Below are positions 8,085 through 16,560 of a DNA stretch of 64,000 bases, piece by piece. Each line of letters starts with the position of its first letter. Position 1 is the first letter of the stretch. Position numbers and translations under genes: made by a program. The notes under the pieces are model-generated. The model ran no database searches. It worked only from the letters and a program-made list of their open reading frames with translations, and was not told the origin of the DNA. The DNA comes from JBBQNR01 sp038330145 (GTDB taxonomy: Bacteria > Actinomycetota > Thermoleophilia > Solirubrobacterales > JBBDJG01): contig JBBQNR010000002.1 of assembly GCA_038330145.1 (NCBI GenBank), positions 1 through 64,000 of the forward strand. Reading direction: 5' to 3'.

Positions 8085-9899
8085 CTAGTGGTGGTGATGC
8101 GCGTGCGCGGCGGCGCGAACGCTGCTGCGACGAACGCCGATCAGCTTTCCCTTCGCCCGCAGGCTGGCCGTCACCTTCATGCCACGCAGGATCAGGCTGC
8201 TGCTGACGCGGATGCGGCAGGTCAGATTGCCATCCTTGGGAGTTCTCATGCGGCACCAGCCGATGCGACGCTTGCCGATTTTGACGGTTATGCGCACGAC
8301 GCCGGCACGGTAGGCGCGCAGGCTCACCACGAGCAGCCGCCCGTGGCGGGCCACGCGCGCGGGGCCGAGCGGGTTCGTCTTCCTGTCGAAGGCACGAACG
8401 GGATAGCCGCCCGGCGGGTCTGGGGGATAGCCACCAAGGGGATCTGCCGAAGGCGCCGGCTCGGGCACGGGTGCCGGCAGGATCTTGATCGTGACCTCGT
8501 CGGCCGCGCTCGAGGGAGTGCTGGCCCGCACCGTCACCGAGCCGCTCGGCGGCACCACCTCGGGTGCGACGTAGAGGCCGGCCGGGCTGACGGTGCCCGA
8601 GTCGGCGTCGCCCCCGGGCGTGCCGTCCACGCTCCAGCTCGGATCCGCGTTCTCCCACAGCACGGTGGCCAGTAGCTCCACGCTGGTTCCGGCCACGATC
8701 GTCTTCGGAGCCCTCGAGATCTGGACGCTTGGCGGCGGATGCCCGGCACTGAGCGAAACGACGGCCCTGACCGGGTTGAGGGGGAACGCGCTCGTCGAAT
8801 CGCGGGCCGAGTACTCGAAGTCGTCTGATCCGGTGTAGCCCGGGTTCGGTGTGTATACGAGCTGCGACTCGGTGAACGTCGAGCCCACGGTCTTGTTGAT
8901 GGTGCCGTGCTTGGGCGCCGATTCGATGCGGAACCGGCGTGCGCCGGGGCTGCCGACCGTAGCTGCGGAGAGCTGGATCGTGGTTGGCTGGCCGAACGTC
9001 GCGGCCGGAGGCGCAACGGGCTCAGCGAGATAGCCGGGGATCGTCGAAGCGCTGGCGGCGAAGCCGTCGCCGTTGTTGGATTCGTTGGACTCGATCACAA
9101 CGTTCTGCGGGTCGATTCGGCTGCCCAGCCGGTAGACGCCCGGCCGCACGTCGGAGACATCCACCCACTGGAATGCAACGGTCTTGTAGTAGATGTCGCG
9201 CCAGCCCGCCGACACGCCCTGGTAGGTGCTGTCGGCCTGGGGCTCCCAGTTGCGGCAGAACGATGTCAGGGCCGCCGTGTAGACCTTCGCCGCGGGTCCG
9301 TTCCTCTCTCTGCGCTCACTGTCCTCGAGGCAGAAGCCAACCTTCATGGAAGGCGCCACCTGCGCGGTCTTGGCCTGGTTCCAGAGCGTGTACCGGGATA
9401 TGTCCTTGAGATGCCAGTGGTCGTGCCCGTCCGCGTCCTCGTAGACGATCTGTGCTCCCCTGCTGGTGTCGTCGACGTAGGTGCCGCCGACAAGGCGGAT
9501 GCGCTGCGCGACCGAGGTCATCTGGGTTCCGCTCGGCAGCGAGCCTCGCATCTCGAGCGCTCCCGAGCCCCTGTTGTGCACGTACCCGTTGAATCGCAGC
9601 AGCAAGTGGTTGTCCCCGCTGCCGTAGTCGTAGATCTGAAGGATCGGCCCCTCCGGCGGGTCGGACACGAGGTCCGGCAGCACCCTGGTGAGCGGTGCGG
9701 CCGGCGCGCTCGACAGAGGCCCCGCCGATGTCGCGATCACGGCTGCGAGAAGCATCAGGGAGCCGAAAAGCAGCCCGATACCGGGGCCCGGCCTGTGCCA
9801 GACCCCGGCTCGAGGGACTGTCCCGGCGCGGCGGCAGAATCCGCCACGGCGCCACGGGGACGCTTTAAAAATGGAGGCGATGATGGCTCGGTGCCTCAC
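8085..9899 (-). CDS. Secreted lysyl-oxidase-domain protein with Ig-like repeats
   Basis: Exported protein with a lysyl-oxidase-like copper amine oxidase domain. The copper-binding histidine motif is DGHDHWHLKDISRYTLW, followed by the family blocks GWRDIYYKTVAFQWVD and GVYRLGSRIDPQN. Known lysyl oxidases convert lysine side chains to aldehydes and crosslink proteins; the bacterial substrate is unknown. After the catalytic domain come an Ig-like domain (YTPNPGYTGSDDFEYSARD), a second Ig-like domain, a Pro-rich linker and a basic beta-rich domain. The last residues are HAHHHH. The GTG at 9899 gives 604 residues, but the repeat at 9788-9826 falls inside this N-terminus, so ATG 9755 (MLLAAVIATSAG, signal peptide-like) is a serious alternative. 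The minus-strand neighbours upstream are also exported. Confidence 0.85.
   Translation of the reverse strand: MRHRAIIASIFKASPWRRGGFCRRAGTVPRAGVWHRPGPGIGLLFGSLMLLAAVIATSAGPLSSAPAAPLTRVLPDLVSDPPEGPILQIYDYGSGDNHLLLRFNGYVHNRGSGALEMRGSLPSGTQMTSVAQRIRLVGGTYVDDTSRGAQIVYEDADGHDHWHLKDISRYTLWNQAKTAQVAPSMKVGFCLEDSERRERNGPAAKVYTAALTSFCRNWEPQADSTYQGVSAGWRDIYYKTVAFQWVDVSDVRPGVYRLGSRIDPQNVVIESNESNNGDGFAASASTIPGYLAEPVAPPAATFGQPTTIQLSAATVGSPGARRFRIESAPKHGTINKTVGSTFTESQLVYTPNPGYTGSDDFEYSARDSTSAFPLNPVRAVVSLSAGHPPPSVQISRAPKTIVAGTSVELLATVLWENADPSWSVDGTPGGDADSGTVSPAGLYVAPEVVPPSGSVTVRASTPSSAADEVTIKILPAPVPEPAPSADPLGGYPPDPPGGYPVRAFDRKTNPLGPARVARHGRLLVVSLRAYRAGVVRITVKIGKRRIGWCRMRTPKDGNLTCRIRVSSSLILRGMKVTASLRAKGKLIGVRRSSVRAAAHAHHHH
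9788..9826. repeat. Intergenic-type repeat, copy 2 of 2
   Basis: It matches 7848-7886. It lies within the first 37 codons of the longest lysyl oxidase frame, which argues that translation may really start downstream at 9755. Confidence 0.45.
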
Positions 9900-10038
9900 C
9901 GCGCTTGGCTTCCGCCAACCGCGTCTTCACGGTTTCGACGAGGGTGCCCTCGATACGCAGGCCGATCGCTGTCGCTGCCGGATGCACGGACACCACGCGG
10001 GCCAGCGGCAGGGGACCGGAAGCACTGAGTCGGTTCAC
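9865..10038 (-). CDS. Hypothetical 57-aa protein
   Basis: Short ORF starting with GTG at 10038, preceded by a perfect AAGGAGG ribosome binding site 10 bases upstream, one of the clearest in this window. The product begins MNRLSASGPLPLARVVSVHP, has a central GLRIEGTLVETVKTRLAEA segment that could form a beta-hairpin plus helix, and ends SHHRLHF. It resembles no family I recognise. It lies between the cupredoxin and lysyl oxidase genes on the same strand, and its end overlaps the longest lysyl oxidase frame by 35 bases. The 140 bases upstream (10039-10179) contain no recognised riboswitch. Coding status rests mainly on the ribosome binding site and position. Confidence 0.45.
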   Translation of the reverse strand: MNRLSASGPLPLARVVSVHPAATAIGLRIEGTLVETVKTRLAEAKRGEAPSHHRLHF

Positions 10039-10179
10039 TTAGAGACACCCTCCTTGGTGCGAGCCCCCAACGCCCTCCGTGGCGTGAGTACCGAACTCGC
10101 GGTGCAGCGAAATCCCGGGCATCGTGACACGGCTCTCGCCGCCCGCGCAACAGTTTCTTCGAGAAGCGGCTGCCCGCGT

Positions 10180-10569
10180 TCAGTGCGGACGCACGACTCG
10201 CAGCGTGGTTCTCATGCCGAGCTCGGCATGACCCGAGAGCGAGCACCAGAACCGGTAGCGCCCGCGCGAAAGGCGCAGCTCCAGCTCCGAAACCTCGCCG
10301 GGAGAGGTGACTCGCCAGCGCGCGGTGGGCCGCGACGTGCCGGAAATGCGCCGCAGCCGAAGATCGTGATCGTCCTCACCGCGATTGAGCAACTGAATCA
10401 CGGCCATGCCTCGCACGACTCTCGTGCGTGACAGCGTCAGGCTGTACTCCTTGCCCGAGACGAGCAGGCGCGCCGGCGGGCGAGCGGAGCCGGCATCCGG
10501 CGCCGCGGCTGCGGCAGCAGCCGGACTGCTCGCCAGCGCGAGCGCCAGCAGCAGACGCGCGATGGTCAC
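10180..10569 (-). CDS. Secreted cupredoxin-like copper protein
   Basis: Small exported blue-copper-type protein of 129 residues. A signal peptide (TIARLLLALALASSPAAAAA) precedes one beta-sandwich domain. The copper ligands of the plastocyanin/azurin fold can be placed: His in GEDDHDLRL, then Cys, His and Met in FWCSLSGHAELGM, the C-x4-H-x4-M pattern. Cupredoxins shuttle electrons or carry copper outside the membrane. The GTG start at 10569 overlaps the stop of the DUF1501 gene as GTGA, so the two are translationally coupled. The next two genes downstream are the 57-aa ORF and the copper-dependent lysyl oxidase, which makes a copper-related role plausible. Confidence 0.8.
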   Translation of the reverse strand: MTIARLLLALALASSPAAAAAAAPDAGSARPPARLLVSGKEYSLTLSRTRVVRGMAVIQLLNRGEDDHDLRLRRISGTSRPTARWRVTSPGEVSELELRLSRGRYRFWCSLSGHAELGMRTTLRVVRPH

Positions 10570-11945
10570 TTCAACAGCGCGGCGCGCTTGAAGCGGGCGG
10601 CCTCGGGAATCACCGCGGCCGCGTCGGCGCCGAACCACTGCTCGAGCAGCCCGCAGTAGAGCGAGCGGAAGTCGAAGCTGGCCCGCAGGTTGCCATCCTC
10701 GTCGAGCTTGTCCAGGTCGGGGAACTCGCCCACCATCGAGCCGCGCGAGCGATTGCCGATCAGGAAGCCGATGCCGGCGGCGCCGTGATCGGTTCCCTTG
10801 GAGGCGTTCTCCTCGCCGCGGCGGCCGAACTCCGACCACACCTGCACCAGTACGCGGTCGGCGATCCCGCGTGCCTCGAGATCGCGCTGAAAGGCGAGCA
10901 GCGTCTCCGAGGCGCCCTTGAGTCCCTCCTCGAGGTCCTTGGGCTGCTCGTCGTGGGTGTCGTAGCCGCCGGGGCCGGTGACGGCGACGCAGCGAAGCGG
11001 CAGGCCGGCGCCGATCATGCTCGCCAGCGCCGCCATGCTCTGCGGGAAGTCGCCGGCGCCTTCCGTCGGGTAGGCGACCGGGGCCGCGACGTTGTCGCCA
11101 CCGAAGGGCTCGAGCTGGCGCCGAAGCGTCGATGCCTGCACGGCGATGCCACCGGCCTGCCGCATGCCGGCATCGCTGCTGCCGGCGTGGCGGGAGCCGA
11201 GCGCCGCCAGCGATTCGTGCATCCAGCCCTCTACTTCGCCCCAGACCCCGTGTGCGCCGAGGTCGAACGTTCCCTGCCCGCTGACCGTGGCAACCGGCAC
11301 CCGTACCGGCGCCAGCGCGGGCGCCAGCCGGCCGTCGAAGCAGAGGCCCTGGAGCGGGTTGGAGGTGTTGCCGAGGCGATCCAGGTAGCGGCCCATCCAG
11401 CCCGTTCGGAGCTGGCGGTCGAGTGCGCCGACCTCCCAGAAGTGGCGCGAGTTGAAGTGCGATTGGTCCGGGTGGTCGTAGCCGATCCCCGGCATCACGG
11501 TCACCTTGCCCTCGCCGTGCAGGGTGGAGAGTCCGGCCGCGGCCGGGTGCCAGCGCAGGCGAGCGTCCTCGGCGAACGCGGTTCCGTCGGCCTCGCCGAG
11601 CGCCAGCGTCGGCCGCAGCTTGCGATAGGTGGGATCACCGGTCGGCGCCAGCACCGACACGGAGTCGATGCCGCCGGAGAGGAACACCGAGACCAGGATC
11701 GGCTGCGCCGGCCCGGCCGCCGCCTCGGCCACGCCCTCTTCGAAGGCGGCCAGGCTCAGCCTCGAGGCTCCGTAGACCGACAGCGCGACCCCGGCCGATG
11801 CGATCAGGAAGCCTCGCCGCGAGAGACCGCTGCCCGCTGGCAGCGGCACGCGTGGGTCTGGGTCGGGCAGCGCCCTCGCGGTGGAGGAGGCCGCCCGGCG
11901 CAACAGCTCGGTGCGAGAGAAGTCGTCGCAGCAGCGGTGGGACAT
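10566..11945 (-). CDS. DUF1501 protein with twin-arginine signal
   Basis: Member of the DUF1501 family (sulfatase/alkaline phosphatase-like fold), whose function is not established. The N-terminus carries a twin-arginine export signal, SRRGFLIASAGVALSVYGAS, so the folded protein is probably moved by Tat, possibly with a cofactor. Family blocks include LSGGIDSVSVLAPTGDP, YDHPDQSHFNS, GGYDTHDEQ and VWSEFGRR. It has 459 residues from the ATG at 11945. That ATG overlaps the DUF1800 stop as TGATG. DUF1800 and DUF1501 genes are commonly adjacent in bacteria, which suggests joint action outside the membrane. Confidence 0.85.
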   Translation of the reverse strand: MSHRCCDDFSRTELLRRAASSTARALPDPDPRVPLPAGSGLSRRGFLIASAGVALSVYGASRLSLAAFEEGVAEAAAGPAQPILVSVFLSGGIDSVSVLAPTGDPTYRKLRPTLALGEADGTAFAEDARLRWHPAAAGLSTLHGEGKVTVMPGIGYDHPDQSHFNSRHFWEVGALDRQLRTGWMGRYLDRLGNTSNPLQGLCFDGRLAPALAPVRVPVATVSGQGTFDLGAHGVWGEVEGWMHESLAALGSRHAGSSDAGMRQAGGIAVQASTLRRQLEPFGGDNVAAPVAYPTEGAGDFPQSMAALASMIGAGLPLRCVAVTGPGGYDTHDEQPKDLEEGLKGASETLLAFQRDLEARGIADRVLVQVWSEFGRRGEENASKGTDHGAAGIGFLIGNRSRGSMVGEFPDLDKLDEDGNLRASFDFRSLYCGLLEQWFGADAAAVIPEAARFKRAALLK

Positions 11946-13375
11946 CAGCAGGTCTGGAGGTCGGGGGAGGTGGCGACCATCACGCGCAGCGCGTTCTGGG
12001 TCAGGTACGGGTACTGCTCCTGCTTCCACTTGCGGTTGGCGCCGGTCTGGCAGCGCTTGGCGAACGACTCCAGCGACGAGCGCGTCGCCGGTGAGATCGT
12101 CGGGCCGCCCCAGAAGTCGAGCGCGCGCTGGACGGCCGCGCTCGGCTGCTCGTCCAGCGGCAGCGTGTCCTTGCCCTCCTCCAGCGCCCGCTCCCTCGAC
12201 GCCCAGACGGCAGCCATCCAGCGCCCGCGCCAGGTCGAGGTGTCGAGCCAGCGATCCTCCTGCCAGCCCGCCACGTCGGGTGGGTAGAAGAGCTGCTGGC
12301 CGGCGAGGTCGGCGAGCCAGACCCAGGCCTCGGTGTCGATGCCGCGCCCCATTCCGCGCAGCAGCCCCGCGATGTAGACGATCGGCGGCTTCACCATGTG
12401 CGGGCCGCGGTAGAAGAGGGGGTGGCGCAGGATCGCCTCGACGACGGGCCGCACGTCGTAGTCGCGCGCCAGATAGAGGCGCTCGAGCGCGCGCTGGGTG
12501 CGTCGCGGCGGCGCTACCGGGATGAAGTAGGACCACAGCTTGGTGACGAAGAAGGAGGCGTGGCTGCGGTGCTCCAGGCAGAGCTTGCAGGAGTCGCGCC
12601 AGTCGAAGCGGCCGCGCTTGCCGAAGATGCGCTTGACCCCGTGGTCGTGGTCGTCGGCCTCGAAGCGAAAGTTGTTGGGCCCGACGTCGTCGTCCCAGTC
12701 GTTCTGGAATCCGGTCAGCGCGCGCGCCTGCTCGCGCACGTCGTGCTCGCTGTAGCCACGGCCGACCCCGATCGTGAACAGCTCCATCAGCTCGCGCCCG
12801 TAGTTCTCGTTCGGGGAGTCCTTGGTGCTGCCGGAGCCGGAGAGCCAGAGCAGCATCGCCGGATCGCGCGTGACCTCCAGCAGCAGTCGCTCGAACGACT
12901 TCAGCGCCAGCTTCCGGAACAGCTTGTTCTGGCGCATCATCAGCCGTGTCGAGCCGACCTCGTCATTGGAGGTCGCGAACCAGTCGTGCCAGACGAGCGT
13001 CATGCGCTCCACCAGAGGCCGGTTGGTCCGCACCATGCGGTCCAGCCACCAGAGCTGCTCGTGGCCGTAGGCGTCGGTCGGAGCCAGCGGCCTGCCGTCC
13101 TCGTCGTGGGGGCTCGGGCCGTTGAGGCGTTCGCGACCCGGCCGCGTCAGTGACAGCACCGCGCGGTTGAGGCCCCTGCGCGCAAGCTTCTCGGCCTCGC
13201 CACGCCGCGGCCCGTAGCCTGCCCGCCACAGCAGGCGCTCGGCCTGGGCGACCCCGAAGTGACCACGATAGACCGGCACCGGCGGGGTCCGCCGTCGCGA
13301 TCGCCGCCGCTTGCGCCGGCTTCGCCGGCGGCGGGAGTCAATGGCTTCCTTGCCCACGTAGGAACTCTCGACCAT
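11945..13375 (-). CDS. DUF1800 protein
   Basis: Member of the DUF1800 family, of unknown biochemical function. Characteristic blocks are AERLLWRAGYGPR, ERMTLVWHDWFATS, NENYGRELMELFTIG, VREQARALTGF and DVAGWQEDRWLD. I place the start at ATG 13375, giving 476 residues; a longer frame to 13513 would run into the leuS start. The first 30 residues are strongly basic (RRRRSRRKRRRSRRR) and lack an obvious signal peptide, so export may depend on its DUF1501 partner. It is the first gene of the minus-strand exported set and is divergent from leuS. Confidence 0.85.
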   Translation of the reverse strand: MVESSYVGKEAIDSRRRRSRRKRRRSRRRTPPVPVYRGHFGVAQAERLLWRAGYGPRRGEAEKLARRGLNRAVLSLTRPGRERLNGPSPHDEDGRPLAPTDAYGHEQLWWLDRMVRTNRPLVERMTLVWHDWFATSNDEVGSTRLMMRQNKLFRKLALKSFERLLLEVTRDPAMLLWLSGSGSTKDSPNENYGRELMELFTIGVGRGYSEHDVREQARALTGFQNDWDDDVGPNNFRFEADDHDHGVKRIFGKRGRFDWRDSCKLCLEHRSHASFFVTKLWSYFIPVAPPRRTQRALERLYLARDYDVRPVVEAILRHPLFYRGPHMVKPPIVYIAGLLRGMGRGIDTEAWVWLADLAGQQLFYPPDVAGWQEDRWLDTSTWRGRWMAAVWASRERALEEGKDTLPLDEQPSAAVQRALDFWGGPTISPATRSSLESFAKRCQTGANRKWKQEQYPYLTQNALRVMVATSPDLQTC

Positions 13376-13511
13376 GGCGGCTTTGGCGCCAAGCAATCTG
13401 GACGCATATTGAGCGCCGCCGCGCCGGTCCAGCGACCGGCCCCGATCGCCGCCGGCCCCGAGGCCGGTGCGGCTCGAACGTCTCCGCGGGCCTATGCGCG
13501 AGAATTGCCCC

Positions 13512-16031
13512 ATGAAGCGTCCAGACGAGCGTTCCGACCGCTACGACCCGCACGCGATCGAGCGCAGGTGGCAGGCCGTGTGGGCCGATGAGGGCACCTG
13601 GCAGGTGCCGAACCCCGGCGAGCCCGGCTTCGACCCCGGGGCTCGCAAGAGCTACGTGCTGGAGATGCTGCCCTACCCCTCGGGCGAGCCCCACATGGGG
13701 CACCTCAAGAACTACACGATGGGTGACGTGCTGGCGCACTACCGGCGACGCAACGGCATGCTGGTCCTGCACCCGATGGGCTACGACGCCTTCGGCCTGC
13801 CGGCGGAGAACCACGCCATCAAGACCGGCGTGCATCCGGCGCAGTCGACCAACGCCTCGATCGAGGAGTTCCGGCGCCAGTTCGGGTCCTGGGGCATCTC
13901 CATCGATTGGCGGCGGGAGTTCGGCACGCACGAGCCGCGCTACTACCGCTGGACGCAATGGATCTTCGTCAAGCTCTACGAGCAGGGACTCGCCTACCGC
14001 AGGCTGGCGCCGGTCAAGTGGTGCCCGAAGGACCAGACCGTGCTCGCCAACGAGCAGGTGGTGGACGGATGCTGTGAGCGTTGTGGCACGCCGGTCGTGG
14101 TCAGGCAGCTCGAGCAGTGGTTCCTGAAGATCACCGACTACGCCGACCGGCTGCTGGAGGACTTCAAGCTGCTGGAGTCGTGGCCGGAGCGGGTGGTGAC
14201 GATGCAGCGCAACTGGATCGGCCGCTCCGAGGGCGCCGAGGTGAGCTTCCGCTGTCCCGAGCCGGAGATCGAGTTCCCCGTCTTCACGACCAGGCCCGAC
14301 ACGCTCTTCGGCGCCACCTTCTTCGTGCTCGCGCCCGAGCATCCCGACCTCGAGCGGCTGGTGCAGGGCAGCGGCCACGAGCAGGAGGTGACCGAATACG
14401 TGCAGCGCGCGCTCAAGGAGTCGACCGAGGAGCGCGCCGACACCGAGCGTGAGAAGACCGGCGTCTTCACGGGCCGCCACGTCGTCAACCCGGTCAACGG
14501 CGAGAGCATTCCCGTCTACGTCTCCGACTACGTGCTGATGGAGTACGGCACCGGCGCGGTGATGGCCGTGCCGGCGCATGACCAGCGAGATTTCGAGTTC
14601 GCGCGCAAGTTCGGGCTCGAGATACGGCGTGTGATCGAGCCGGTACACGGCGAGATCTCGGAGGACGAGGCGTTCGTCGCCCACAGCGGCCAGGAGCGGC
14701 TGGTGAACTCGGGTCCGTTCACCGGCATGACGGCTCCCGAGGCGATCAAAGCCATAACCGAGTGGCTCGCGGAGCGCGGACTCGGCCGACCGGCGGTCAA
14801 CTACCGGCTGCGCGACTGGCTGATCTCACGGCAGCGCTACTGGGGTACGCCGATACCGATCGTCTATTGCGACAAGTGCGGCATGGTGCCCGTGCCCGAG
14901 GACCAGCTGCCGGTGCTGCTGCCGGAGATCGAGGACTACGCGCCCAAGGGCAAGTCGCCGCTGGCCGCGAGCGAGGAGTTCGTCAACACGACCTGTCCGA
15001 GCTGCGGCGGGCCCGCGCGCCGCGAGACGGACACGATGGACACCTTCGTCGACTCGTCCTGGTACTTCCTGCGCTACTGCGATGCCAACAACGACTCGGC
15101 GCCGTGGGACAAGGGCGCCGTCGACCACTGGATGCCCGTCGACCAGTACATCGGCGGCGTGGAGCACGCGATCCTGCACCTGATGTACGCGCGCTTCTTC
15201 ACCAAGGCGCTGGCGGACATGGGCATGCTCTCGTTCCTGGAGCCGTTCGCGAGCCTCTTCACCCAGGGGATGATCACCTACCAGGGCGCGAAGATGTCGA
15301 AGTCGAAGGGCAACGTGATCAGCCCCTCGGCCTACGTCGAGCGCTTCGGCGCCGACACCGCTCGCTGTTACATCCTGTTCCTCGGGCCGCCGGACCAGGA
15401 CGCCAACTGGTCCGACGAGGGCGTCGGCGGAGTGCACCGCTTCCTCGGTCGCGTCTGGCGACTGGGGGAGGAGGTGGCCGAGCGCGCGGCCGGTCGCGGC
15501 GCCGAGCCGCCCGAGTCGTCGCAGCTGCAGGGCGCGCCGCTGGAGCTGGCGCGCAAGGCCAACTGGGCGATCGCGAAGGTGACCGACGACATCGAGCGCT
15601 TTCACTTCAACACGGCGCTGTCGGCGCTGATGGAGCTGGTCAACGACGCCTACCGGCTGAAGGAGGAGCTGTATGGCGACGAGACAGGCGAGCGCGCGCT
15701 GTCGTTCGCCACAGCGACAGTGGCGTCGCTGCTGTTTCAGTTCGCGCCCCACCTCGGAGCCGAGGTCTACGACCGCATCGCGGGCGCCCGAGTCTGGGAG
15801 ACGCCCTGGCCCGAGGCCGATCCGCGCCTGCTGGAGCGCGACGTGATGGCGCTGGTGGTGCAGGTCAACGGCAAGGTCCGCGACCGCATCGAGGTCGAGA
15901 GCGGCACCGCCGAGGAGGAGCTCAAGCGCCTGGCGCTCGAGCGGCCGAATGTGCAGCGCCACCTCGACGGGAAGCAGGTGCTGAAAGAGGTCGTGGTGCC
16001 CGGGCGGCTGGTGAATTTCGTCGTGCGCTAG
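13512..16031 (+). CDS. leuS: Leucyl-tRNA synthetase
   Basis: Class I aminoacyl-tRNA synthetase charging tRNA-Leu. The HIGH motif is seen as PHMGH at residues 60-64 and the KMSKS motif begins at residue 594. Between them lies the CP1 editing domain (TTRPDTLFGATFFVLAPEH). Two CxxC pairs (WCPKDQ..CCERC and TCPSCGG) suggest a zinc site. The C-terminal anticodon and LS domains end in QVNGKVRDRIEV. I use ATG 13512 (MKRPDERSDRYD), which gives 839 residues; an in-frame ATG at 13467 would add 15 unconserved residues. It is divergent from DUF1800 across 136 bases. Confidence 0.96.
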   Translation: MKRPDERSDRYDPHAIERRWQAVWADEGTWQVPNPGEPGFDPGARKSYVLEMLPYPSGEPHMGHLKNYTMGDVLAHYRRRNGMLVLHPMGYDAFGLPAENHAIKTGVHPAQSTNASIEEFRRQFGSWGISIDWRREFGTHEPRYYRWTQWIFVKLYEQGLAYRRLAPVKWCPKDQTVLANEQVVDGCCERCGTPVVVRQLEQWFLKITDYADRLLEDFKLLESWPERVVTMQRNWIGRSEGAEVSFRCPEPEIEFPVFTTRPDTLFGATFFVLAPEHPDLERLVQGSGHEQEVTEYVQRALKESTEERADTEREKTGVFTGRHVVNPVNGESIPVYVSDYVLMEYGTGAVMAVPAHDQRDFEFARKFGLEIRRVIEPVHGEISEDEAFVAHSGQERLVNSGPFTGMTAPEAIKAITEWLAERGLGRPAVNYRLRDWLISRQRYWGTPIPIVYCDKCGMVPVPEDQLPVLLPEIEDYAPKGKSPLAASEEFVNTTCPSCGGPARRETDTMDTFVDSSWYFLRYCDANNDSAPWDKGAVDHWMPVDQYIGGVEHAILHLMYARFFTKALADMGMLSFLEPFASLFTQGMITYQGAKMSKSKGNVISPSAYVERFGADTARCYILFLGPPDQDANWSDEGVGGVHRFLGRVWRLGEEVAERAAGRGAEPPESSQLQGAPLELARKANWAIAKVTDDIERFHFNTALSALMELVNDAYRLKEELYGDETGERALSFATATVASLLFQFAPHLGAEVYDRIAGARVWETPWPEADPRLLERDVMALVVQVNGKVRDRIEVESGTAEEELKRLALERPNVQRHLDGKQVLKEVVVPGRLVNFVVR

Positions 16032-16091
16032 CCCGGCTGGGCCGTTTCACCAGGGCCGGAGGTGGTCAGCCCTTCACAGCTCCCATATTTT

Positions 16092-16101
16092 CTGTATACA
16101 G
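16092..16101. promoter_or_regulatory. Perfect palindrome CTGTATACAG, likely operator over a -10 box
   Basis: The 10-base sequence is its own reverse complement. TATACA inside it (16095-16100) lies 8 bases before the GTG of the cupin gene, a good position for a leaderless -10 box. A dimeric repressor bound here would block transcription directly. The regulator is unknown. Confidence 0.45.
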
Positions 16102-16108
16102 TTGCGCT

Positions 16109-16501
16109 GTGCGCGTTCGCCGTCTTTCAGAGGCGCATGTGGAGGAGCGGAACAGGCTGCGCTCGCACTTCCTATTGGATGCCGGGGACCTCGGCTCACG
16201 CAACCTTGCCGTGACATGGGTCGACGTCGCTCCGGGCGCCGAGCAGAAGTCGCATTCGCACGAGGACTCCGAGCAGGTCTACGTGGTCGTCGGAGGCAGC
16301 GGCCGCATGACCGTCGCCGGGGACGAGGAACGCGTGGGCCCGGGAGATCTGGTCTTTATCCCGCCGGCGACGGACCACTCGATCGTCAACGACGGCGACG
16401 AGCCGCTCGTCTATGTATCCGCCATGGCGCCCCCGGTGTCGATGGAGGAGCTCTACCGCGGCCAACTCGCCGCCGAGGTCGGCGAGTTCGACGACGACTA
16501 G
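16109..16501 (+). CDS. Small cupin-domain protein
   Basis: Single-domain cupin of 130 residues. The first cupin motif is seen as HSHEDSEQVYVVVGGSGRM and the second as GPGDLVFIPPATDHSIVN. His, His and a second-motif His could hold a metal ion; the usual Glu position is less clear. Such proteins range from small isomerases and dioxygenases to ligand-binding regulators, and the sequence does not decide which. The start is GTG 16109, directly downstream of the palindrome at 16092. It stands alone between leuS and comEA, so its substrate cannot be read from context. Confidence 0.8.
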   Translation: MRVRRLSEAHVEERNRLRSHFLLDAGDLGSRNLAVTWVDVAPGAEQKSHSHEDSEQVYVVVGGSGRMTVAGDEERVGPGDLVFIPPATDHSIVNDGDEPLVYVSAMAPPVSMEELYRGQLAAEVGEFDDD

Positions 16502-16546
16502 CGGCTTTCTTGACTAGCTGAGCGCCCCGTGTTGCCGCTCGGCGCC

Positions 16547-16552
16547 TAGCGT
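16547..16552 (+). promoter_or_regulatory. Putative -10 box for comEA
   Basis: TAGCGT lies 8 bases before the comEA ATG with no Shine-Dalgarno sequence between them, matching the leaderless pattern seen elsewhere in the window. Confidence 0.3.
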
Positions 16553-16560
16553 CGGCGGCG

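Noticed and set aside
10039..10179. Possible riboswitch upstream of the 57-aa ORF
   Set aside because: I compared it by eye with c-di-AMP, c-di-GMP, cobalamin, TPP, SAM, fluoride, guanidine and glycine patterns and found no convincing conserved core.
10428..12287. 619-codon plus-strand frame opposite the DUF1501/DUF1800 genes
   Set aside because: It lies fully antisense to two recognised genes, has no domain, and reflects GC-skewed third positions.
16510..16552. TTGACT as a -35 box for comEA
   Set aside because: Spacing to the TAGCGT box is about 31 bases, too long for a sigma-70-type promoter.
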